This document shows positions 55,006 to 64,000 of a stretch of DNA of 64,000 nt, in pieces. A model generated the notes under the pieces. That model ran no database searches. It was given only the letters and a program-made list of their open reading frames with translations, and was not told the origin of the DNA. Source of the DNA: Turritopsis dohrnii (lineage: Eukaryota > Cnidaria > Hydrozoa > Anthoathecata > Oceaniidae). Location of the stretch: the NCBI GenBank assembly GCA_027922465.2, contig BQMF02000054.1, positions 124,001-188,000 on the forward strand, written 5' to 3'. Made by a program: the position numbers and the translations under genes. The stretch's first letter is position 1. Every line of letters starts with the position of its first letter.

Positions 55006-55909
55006 AAATGCCACAAAAATGCAAACACTAGCACACTAGTCCTGCGAAACTAAGACAGTCACATCATTCAGCTCGAGAAGCATCAGCATTAAATAAACAA
55101 AAATATTAATGCGACTGACAATACAATGTTCGTCAAGAAAGTCAGCCTACCATAACATAAAAAAGGGGCTTTTCTTTATGCTATCGCGGAGATCATTTAT
55201 GAAGATCTGGTTTTTTGTACGAATAAGCTGAATGATTGTTACTGGATATTTGCCACCCACGTACTCCAAAAAAGTGCATCGACACAATACGAAACTTTAA
55301 TTTAACCACATTAAATATAACGAATCCTATAAAAAGATTGTGTATACTGGCGGTAACCAACATATCCCCCCTTGAGCAGCACAAACTAAGTTTCTATATT
55401 GATCTCCTCAGAATGAAAAATATAAATATCACAATAATAATTATTTAGAAATTAAAGCTCATATCTAATCTAAAAGTTAAAAAAAACACAACATACGTAG
55501 GGAGAAAAGAAATAAGCTGATATAGCCAGAATACATCCAAAAATTGCTACTAAATATAGTATAAATAGCTGTATAAAAGTGCATATGTTGGTGATATGTT
55601 GGGGAGGAGCTGAAAGGAATCTAAGCTGAGCTTTAAAAATCCAAAAGCTTCTAAAAATTGACTTCAAACATGCATACACATACAAAATACACGAAGGTCT
55701 TTCATATTTAAAAAGGCTTGGAGCAAAAATAAAACAAGAAATACCTACCTTTTCTTCCACACACCATGTATTGGCACTGTTTTCATATTTTAAACTTCAA
55801 GAAAACTTCTTTCAAAAAACAGAATAACCACACTGTAATTTAATTTTGTGAACATGATAAGTTCCCAACAGTAATGCAATTCTTTATATAAAATTATAAG
55901 CTGTATTAA
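55006..55909. other. AT-rich non-coding stretch
   Basis: No gene. 55590-55770 is a diverged copy of 54540-54720. Confidence 0.35.
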
Positions 55910-56909
55910 GGTTACTGTAAAGGAAAAATGCACACCTTTGGTTTTTACACAATAACTCCCAAGTTTTAAACAATTATTATATAAAAGTATATATTTCTGA
56001 AAAGCTCTGTTTTTCCTCTAAAAGATGGTCTAATTTGCAAAAAGGTAAATTAATCATTTTTTGGAAATTTGAGCTGAAAACAAAAAAGTTTGTAGTTGTG
56101 TTTGACAAGTTCCTGTGACACAGATTTTTGAAATTTCTTTCTAAAGATTATTGCATCATGTTCTCAAAAGATCGAACTCAAAAACCGTGTCAGCGTTTTT
56201 TAAATAATTAAGTCTTTCAAAAGTTATGATGAAAGAAGTTTTAAGTAACATAATTATGCTAACTCCAAAGCTAAAGCAACGATTTATTTTTGATTGGCAT
56301 AATTATTTCAAAAACTGTGACACGGTTTTGTTCTACAATATTCGTGTCACAGGAACTCTTTATTGGTAGAATTTTTACATAAATTTAATTTTGAGAAAAC
56401 GCGGTTTTAAAAAATTACTCAGCTGGAAACTTTCAGCATGATAAACAAACATGCGGAATGGTGCTCTATTGTTATAAATTTTCTTTCTCAACAATCTAAT
56501 GGCAATGACTAATTAGATCAACTAAATGGAAAAGAAAAAACATTTTTCGTTTTCTTTTTCTACTGGCAGGAAATGCGTTTTTTCGATAGCGTTGTCTGTT
56601 CATGGCGTAAAATTTTTAATAATAATATTTGATTTGTTTGTTCAATAAGAAACACGATGATAAGCTTCTAACTACAAAGTTCATTCATTCTAATAATGCA
56701 TACTGAAGGTGAGGATCAATGTTTACATGTTTTATTTAAAATCCTCCTGCAGAATTTTCTCTCAAAAACGGTTTTTCCTCGTATTTTGGGAAATAAAAAC
56801 ACTTTTGACAAAAAAGATTTATTGCATATGGAAAATTAAGCTCCGCTCTATAATAATATCAAAAAATCAGAAAATGTGATTTTTACCAATTTTTTCCTTT
56901 ACAGTAACC
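55910..56909. mobile_element. 1000-bp TTAA-flanked non-autonomous element
   Basis: The ends ggttactgtaaaggaaaaa and ttttcctttacagtaacc are inverted, and TTAA lies directly outside (55906-55909, 56910-56913). No open frame. Inside, gttcctgtgaca (about 56111) and tgtcacaggaac (about 56346) form a second inverted pair. Confidence 0.75.
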
Positions 56910-59298
56910 TTAACTTCTTTTAAAGCCATATTTCCATCAAAGAAACTTTTAGCAAACTACACACGTTCTTTCGCTGCCATTTTCAAAACGTTTTGTGGAC
57001 GATCACATGGCATGGCGAAAATCAGCCAATAAACTGTCGCTATTGAAGTTAAGGTGGCTATATTAGCAGCCTTTCGTAGAAATCGGGCATTATGCACCAA
57101 TCACGATTGAGACGGCTTTTTTATGAACCAATGAAATTGGAGAAACAAATATGACTAGGTTTGGACAGTAAGATGAAAAAAAAAAAAAAAAAAAAGACGA
57201 TCGTAAAGTATTTCTTGCTTACGCAGAAATCCAAAAAAGAAAAACAAAGCCGGTTTTAAAGTATTTCTTGCTTTCGCAGAAATCCAATGACTGAAGAAAA
57301 CAGGACTTGCTATCAAAGAAGTATATTAACTAAAAATGTATGTTCGGACTTTATGCATTTATGGTTATAAATCCAAAAGAAACATGAAAGCCTAGAACCA
57401 CCTTTTCATTTTAAAAGTATTAAGATCAGATTTAAACAGTTTTTCAGAAATTAATTTACCTGAAGATGTAACATCAGTTACAAAAAGCTTTGTAAAGAAT
57501 TTTAGAAAAATATCAGAATATTGTGTTTTTATTGATATAATTTTGAAAAATTTTATTCTACTTCTGTTTTCATGTATTTTTCAAATTTTTGGTTTAGAAA
57601 TGATATTTATATTGGAAAAAGGAGGATTATAACATGTCACGTAAACAGTATCTTAAAAAATGGAGGGGCACTCAACGTAGTGGATGGCGTAGTGTCATGG
57701 TGTAGAACAGCGAGTAGGTGCCCAACTGAAGTACGCCCCAGATCGAGCACATGGTGGAGGTCGATGAACATTTTATATGACTTGTAAATAATATTAACTA
57801 TTAACATATTAACTTGAGTATTCTTTGTGACATTTTTATGCTGTATTATAGAGATAACTAAATATGATACGTTAAATGTTTAGTATTCTTTGATTTCAGT
57901 GCAAAGGCGAAAATTCATTATCAATACAGGCTGATGATTTATTTTTATTTTACATCCTGATTTGACAGGATAATGTATATATACAGAATGTATAGCGCCA
58001 AACTGAACTGACGCAGCACACACATGATGTACAGCCACCACAAGGGAAACCTTTTATACGTGGAGAACAAGTAGTTCAACCAATTATGTTAATTCAAAGA
58101 GTACATTACAAAAACAGCAAGTAAAAACGTGATGTCGTATATGCAATAAAATAAGATGTTCAGAAACCCAATTATATACGTATATACAATATTTTTTATA
58201 CGCAGGATTGAGACGGATAATAACTTGAAAGAACCTGGTTGAATGTGCTTCCCTGGCCTGGATAGGCTGGATACTATGGATTAATTCCATGATCACGCAT
58301 ACTGTTTTGATACTGTATATGATATTTTATTTTGTAAAAAGTATATATATAATATATAATACTGTCAACTTTCCTTACACAAACAACAAACATAAATCAA
58401 AACACAATCCAACATAAGAATCTGTAAATTAAATCAAACCAGAACTCAAACTTCTTTTTTTAGCTTCGTAGTGATTTGGTTATGGATGTGTATTTTCACT
58501 ACCGAAAACTGTTTGTTTTTTACATTTGAGATTTACGAAAGTCATTTTTATCACATAGTAATAATGAGTGTCCACATATTTTTGTGACTGAGATGTTTAT
58601 TCTGAATACTTGAATTTAATTTTATAAATTGTCACTTTAAGACCATCTCTTTTTGGAAAATAACTCTTGTCCTAATTTGAAATGCTATATACACAGTACA
58701 AATTTTGATTGTTTTTAATAGTTATTTGCAGTCTACCCCAAAATATTTTCAATACTTAGACTGTAGTATTAAAATTAGGTTTGACAATTTTCTTTTCTTC
58801 TTTTGTAAACTTGTAAACAAATTTCATTGTATGATGTTGTAAAATAGTTTAATACGAATTACGAAAAGCTGTGTTCTGTTGAATTACATTGTTTGCCATG
58901 ATATTAAAAAGGATGTCAAGCTTCTGCAGCAATGAAGATCATACGTTTATTAGATGAATTTACCTTATACTTATTGATGCAGTTGTTGATATTCAGTTGT
59001 TTAAGCAGAAATATTAGTTGCATTTAGGTCTTCCAATTTTTAGCTTTGTCCACAATAACTTCTCATAACTCATAACTTTTTTTAACTCCTCAGCAAAAAT
59101 TATAAGAGAAACCATGTCATATGACCATGAATATCTTCTTTTCATAATAAGTTCGGAAAAATTGGACTTGTTACCATGGCAACGGTGCAAAAATTTTTTT
59201 CAAAAATTATATTTTCCATGTCTTTATATGTATATACAACTTATAGGACAAAAATTTTATTAAAAATACATTCCTAAAAATTATGGGGGTAATCCCCC
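56910..59298. other. AT-rich interior, no gene seen
   Basis: It includes an A run (57178-57195), two repeats of aaagtatttcttgctt with gcagaaatcc (57205-57290), and part of the dispersed repeat's gtttggacagtaag border. The frame at 57572-57787 has no motif. Confidence 0.35.
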
Positions 59299-59524
59299 TT
59301 AAATGTACAAGGTTCCTGACGGATAGACGGGATAGAAATTTGCTTTTTTAGGTTTTCCACAGAAGTACAATTTCTATCTAGAATATTTTAGTATATATAT
59401 AACAATTTCCGAAATTATTTTTTTCACCTTAATGATAACCAATTTCGTAATATACCCATATTGCATGTGTTAAGTTTCACATCATGTAATAAAATGCATA
59501 AAGTTCAGTTCAAATATCGTATAT

Positions 59525-61340
59525 GGATATCATTTTTTTAGAATATAATCCCAACACGAACATGGGGTGCTAGAGCTACACGACGTAGGGAGGAAATTGT
59601 AATCCAAATGAGAAGGGCAAGAGTATTTCCTCAGGAATTTTCACACGGCTTGAATTTTCGTATCAATATATTATCTTTTCTTTTCTTATATTTCCTTTTA
59701 GAGTCCTAGATTCCGTTAGTAGGAACGTTTTCTTAAGACATAGAAAAGTTTGAAACAATACGTCTTTCTTACATAATTTAAATAAAATTTCTTTATCAGA
59801 GAACCAAGAGAAGTCACTTTGAATGCTGGAAAGAGATTTGGCAAAGGAGCCATAACGGGGATGAGGTTGGTTGTCTATCTTCATCATTCACATCAGATAT
59901 GAATATTCAAATTTATCAGAACTACTAATGGTTATTAACTATATCTCTTGTTTTTCTATTAGCAAATGAGTGTACGAAAACGTAAGTTCTAGAGTTTAAA
60001 CCATCACCAAGACAGCCAAGCCCTCCACCGCCAACACCAACACGCAGACAGAGAACTCCTTTGCCACTCCCTCAACCCTCACAACCACGTCCCCCAATGA
60101 CTACACTGCCTCCGTCACCACCTTGACAATATATGCAAACACCATCTTCACATTCTCCTTCTCACGTACCCCTCCACATCACCAATCACCCATAGATCTA
60201 CCTGAATCCCCACCCTATCCCTTTTTCACCCCAAGGACATATCAATCAACCCCTCCACCATCACCAACATCATCCGATGAATTCTTCACACCAAATGTAA
60301 GTAAATATCTTTGCTTATGCAATATAAATGAACTAGCAAATAACTGTTTATTATAGCCCCAAATCAAATAGAAATGTTATCACCACCAATTGTCGCAGAA
60401 CCCATCCCATAGGCATGAATAGTTTTGTTTTAAAAGTAAGTTGACATTCAGAAAAGCAAGCTTTTTGTAATAGTTGGACATTTTATCATCTTCATAATTT
60501 GTAGAAGCTCCAATAAAATTAGCATGAAAGTATTATTAGTAGATGAACATAAGGTCAAAGAATTGCAATTACTTCCAAAGCAAATAACGGATATCATTTT
60601 TTTAGAATATAATCCCAACACGAACATGGGGTGCTAGAACTGCACGACGTGGGGAGGAAATTGTAATTCAAATGAGAAGGGCAAGAGTATTTCCTCGGGA
60701 TATTTCACGTGGCTTGAATTGTCGTATCAATATATTATCTTTTCTTTTCTTATATTTTCCCTTTACAGTCCTAGATTCCGTTAGTAGGAACGTTTTCTTA
60801 AGACATATTGGAACAATACGTCTTTCTTACATAATTTAAATAAAATTTCTTTATCAGAGAACCAAGAGAAGTCACTTTGAATGCTGGAAAGAGATTTGGC
60901 AAAGGAGCCATAACGGGGATGAGGTTGGTTGTCCATCTTCATCATTCATATCATATCAAATGAGTGTACGAAAACGTAAGTTCTGGAGTTTAAACATTTT
61001 TAGCATAAAAACAAAATAAGGTCATTAGATTTCTAAGATCTTTTTCGTTAGATCAGGCAACTTGTTGAACCGTCACCGCCAACCGGCACCACTATCACCA
61101 CCAAGATGACTGCCCTCCACATCACCAATCACCCATAGATCTACCTGAATCCCCACCCTATCCCTTTTTCACCCCAAGGACATATCAATCAACCCCTCCA
61201 CCATCAGAAACATAATCCGATGAATTTTTTACACCAAATGCAAGTAAGTATCTTTGCTTATACAATATAAATGAACTAGCAAATAACTGTTTATTATAGC
61301 CCCAAATCAAATAGAAATGTCACCACCACCAATAGACCTA
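59525..61340 (+). repeat. Tandem duplication (about 1064 bp shift) around a proline-rich exon-like unit
   Basis: Copy 1 begins at 59525 and copy 2 at 60589, both with ggatatcatttttttagaat. Copy 2 has a deletion of about 55 bp and other gaps. Each copy carries an exon-like frame with NAGKRFGKGAITGM and another with DLPESPPYPFFTPRTYQSTP ending at aat|gtaagt, a good splice donor. A third, diverged copy of the latter lies at 63225-63330. It is probably a decayed gene or a multi-exon element; I do not recognise the family. Confidence 0.6.
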
Positions 61341-62200
61341 TTCATTAATATCTGCGTAGGAGGGTGTTTAAAAAATGAAAAGGAAGCTAGGCTTGTAAGA
61401 AATGTCTACAAAAAAAAAAGGCTGGCCATTTCACAGTGTGACAGTAGAGAAACGTCTGAAAGAATAAATAATTCTTTCTCTGGTTAGAAAATGGAACTGT
61501 TTCCTTACGAGAAACCACGATGCAATATGCGTGAAGAAGACAAATGTAACTTTGTTCAACGAGTATTTCGTTCGTAAGTATTTGTATTTCTTGTGATTCT
61601 TCGTTCTCTTTGAGGCCTTCATATGGACATATATGCATGCCTTTTTGTGATTTTGAAGCTATTTAAGTTACTTAAAGGTTCTCCAAGGTAGAAAAGCCTT
61701 TCGTCTGCGTGTTTAAATTTTTGTTTATTTAGCCTTTATTTTAGTCTCTGCAATGTCTTTGTTATTTTCTGATATTGATGATAGGCAAATATCACCATTA
61801 GAATCAGCAAGATGGATCATATGTAACATTGCCTTCTCTTCAGGGGAGATATATTGCAAGGAATCCACACAATAGAAAATTTCCCATAATCAGATTTACT
61901 TTTTCCTTAGATAATCACAACTTTTCATTTATGTCTAGTTCTCAAAATATTTGCGATTAAGCCGTAACTCACTATGATTTCGTACAATTTATTCGACATT
62001 ACCCGTGCGCCTAACCAAATCACAGGTATGCCCAAATCACAACATTATCATGTAATATCTCTTGGAAATGAATGAGGATTCTCACAGATGTTAAATAAAG
62101 AACATCCTTTGAAGTCTGCGAATGTAAAGATTACAATTAAGTGAAAAACAGCCTTTATGTTATGTACAAATTTACGTCAAAAAAAAGATATTCATGCTAG
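61341..62200. other. AT-rich gap
   Basis: No convincing gene. The minus frame at 61387-61638 has no motif. Confidence 0.35.
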
Positions 62201-63095
62201 TGACGCATTTATTGAAGACAACGTTCACTGATGCCCCACGTCGACTTCCCAATAGTGTCTCCCTTGGCGGAGAAACATTCAACGTATTCCACTGTGATTC
62301 CAAACGGTGAAATCGAGCAGCAATGAAGGCTCCCGAGAAGCCTCCAAGACGCGAACCAACCATAGAACAACCCATGGATACTACCCCAGCCAACCTGACG
62401 TAACCCCTGAGGTTTCCCCGGGTTCACGCCCAGGGTGTCAGCAGGGGAAGCCCAGTACCGCAGCCACAGCCGACGTTGTCCATAAGGTTCCCTCGACTCA
62501 CACCTGGGATGTCCTCAGGAAATTACCAACGACCTGAACTCACCTTCAACAGTGGCAAGATCCATGGAGACAGCCAGAGGCGGCCTGTTACCCCCAGGAT
62601 TTCCTCAGGTTCACGCCCAAGATATGGGAGTGTATAACCCAGTCGTGGCCACATTCTTAGAAAAACTTGGCAACAAATCACAAGCGAAACTTGGCCAAAG
62701 CGTACGCTGTCCCCCACACGAAACGACGAAGATAACGACAGCGAACCAGAAGAGGGGTTCACGTAAGTCGTTTCACGACCCCGACGCCCCCTCAATCGCG
62801 GAAGATCCCGTTTTCTCTCACGGACATCAAGACACCTCTCCCTACAGATGAAAATTACATTCTGCTGATAAACAACGAAAACTGAACATTTTTGCCAAGA
62901 CGACTGTGATGGCACGCCTCAAGAAGCTATACGAAAACCAGAACAAACCGGACAAATGTAAATGCAAGCATATGTTCCGCAACAATATTGTCTTCGTTGA
63001 CAAATGAACTGAATTACCGCCCTTGTTATATTATTTATTTTTATCGTGATGGCCATTTTCTATATCAAAACCATTTGTATATTATATACCTGAAA
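62201..63095 (+). other. GC-richer exon-like stretch with internal repeats
   Basis: This is the only GC-rich block in the right half. Units of about 100 bp repeat the peptide FPRVHAQ / FPQVHAQ in shifting frames. A last frame (62840-63007) reads MARLKKLYENQNKPDKCKCK and ends at tga, followed by aataaa at 63092. It looks like the decayed 3' exon of an unknown gene. Confidence 0.35.
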
Positions 63096-63900
63096 TAAAT
63101 AACCTTAGCCGGCTCTTAAAAAAAATCACCACCACGAAGACAGAGAAATTCATAAGTTCTTAACAAGTTTTGATTTTTAACCTGTATTCCGAAGATCTAG
63201 CATAAAATCTACCATAGCATAGACCTGAATCCCCAACATATCCTTTTTTCACCCCAAGGAACTCTCCTTTACCCCATCCACTCTCATAGGCTTTGTCTGA
63301 TGACTTTTTAACACAAGATGCAAGTATATTTTAGTTCAATGACACAAGTGACAGCATTTTTCACAGTTATCCGAACTGATTAGAAAATAGTAGCTATGAA
63401 ACTTAAATAGAAATGAACTAGTAGTTTTATTTCGAGATATACTGCAATTAATAAGCATTGACTTTAATACAATATCTGTAAAGTGTCAAAATTTACAAAA
63501 TCAAAATTTTGATAAAGTGCTTAATCCTTATGGTTAAAAGTTAAAATAAGAGATGATGTCATAGCCGCATTACCTCTTAATTATACTTAAGTCATCATAA
63601 AGAAACAAATGACGAAATGTTACTATGACACTATTTATCAGCATTATTAGAAGATCATTTATTTTTGGAATGAAAATTTTATTTGAAAGAGAACTTTCAC
63701 ATAGTTCTATTTGATACCAGGAGAAAGAAAAAAATATTTGGAAGAAGATAACAATTTTCCTTTGGCACATGATTGTCTTCTTTGATTGCCATATTGTAAA
63801 CATGCTTTCAAATTCAAAATAAATTACACAAATTTGATATGTCCATTGTAACGTAGAGACTTGGTTAGCAAAAATCTGTATGAAAATGTTTTATCAATAC
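63096..63900. other. AT-rich gap with a third proline-rich unit copy
   Basis: 63225-63330 matches the DLPESP unit (gacctgaatccccaacatat, ttttttcaccccaaggaact). Nothing else recognised. Confidence 0.4.
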
Positions 63901-63904
63901 CTTA

Positions 63905-63987
63905 AGGGAATTAATTTTCGCGGGAATTAATTTTCGCGGTTTTCGCGGTTTTTTGCCGAATCCGCGAAAATTAATTCCCGCGAAAAA
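63905..63987. repeat. Inverted repeat gggaattaattttcgcg, at the window edge
   Basis: gggaattaattttcgcg and cgcgaaaattaattccc are perfect inverted copies around a short cgcggtttt-rich centre. It looks like a MITE or the end of one, possibly continuing beyond the window. Confidence 0.6.
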
Positions 63988-64000
63988 TTTGTATTGTCCT

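Larger units (their letters stand above)
48932..59298. mobile_element. 10.4-kb region with inverted ends and TTAA, Kolobok- or piggyBac-type candidate
   Basis: The left end gggggattaccccataattt and the right end aaattatgggggtaatcccc are inverted copies of about 20-25 bp. TTAA lies at 48928-48931 and 59299-59302. A transposase N-terminus lies just inside the left end. Most of the interior is AT-rich and holds later insertions. Two independent short elements sharing ends are an alternative. Confidence 0.5.

Overview
This window is eukaryotic, from an AT-rich animal genome. Coding sequence is broken by gt..ag introns, there are no operons or ribosome binding sites, and nearly every recognisable protein belongs to a transposable element. 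The mix of families (DIRS, BEL/Pao, ISL2EU, PIF/Harbinger, animal CACTA, Helentron-like helicase plus endonuclease, and a C2H2-RT-restriction-like-endonuclease retroelement) is one I associate with cnidarians and other marine invertebrates. I infer a cnidarian-like invertebrate with modest confidence. I see no complete ordinary host gene; the HECT, RPA-like and proline-rich segments are the nearest candidates.

Layout. 0-5.8 kb: the 3' half of a retroelement (copy A, minus strand) is split by a 4.08-kb composite flanked by TA. The composite carries a Rep-like HUH-endonuclease/SF3-helicase gene convergent with an uninterrupted Tc1-like transposase, between two direct MITE copies. 5.8-10 kb: a PIF/Harbinger transposase, a MADF-type DNA-binding partner and a second Harbinger fragment, with a 1.5-kb element rich in TGACGTCA-like motifs between them. 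10-12.1 kb: a Helentron-like PIF1 helicase joined to an apurinic-type endonuclease, broken. 15.7-21.9 kb: an RPA-like OB-fold gene and a SAM/UBX/HECT gene, both decayed but with visible splice sites. 22.9-27.3 kb: a full-length but frameshifted DIRS element.

27.5-36.3 kb: retroelement copy B, split by an intact BEL/Pao element (BEL1, one 1874-codon ORF, near-identical LTRs, 5-bp target duplication AAAGG). 36.3-36.6 kb: a 319-bp DIRS remnant. 36.8-48.8 kb: a CACTA-like transposase gene split by a second BEL/Pao element (BEL2, target duplication CAGT), whose leader holds an apparently intact ISL2EU transposon (THAP/DDE transposase plus SAP-SWIM-YqaJ nuclease). This gives a three-level nest.

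48.9-59.3 kb: a mostly non-coding stretch bounded by inverted repeats and TTAA. It holds the N-terminal piece of a Mutator-like/Kolobok-like transposase, a 694-bp TA-flanked element carrying a HIRAN-type domain, and a 1000-bp TTAA element. 59.5-61.3 kb: a tandem duplication around a proline-rich exon-like unit. 62.2-63.1 kb: a GC-richer, exon-like stretch ending near a polyadenylation signal.

The genes do not work as one pathway. The window records successive insertions: older disrupted hosts (retroelement copies A and B, the CACTA gene) and younger, still open insertions (BEL1, ISL2EU, the Tc1-like transposase). The most unusual items are the Rep/Tc1 composite, the HIRAN-carrying element, the CRE-motif-rich element, and a small dispersed hairpin with compensatory base changes. 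All family names come from motif reading alone; no database search was possible.
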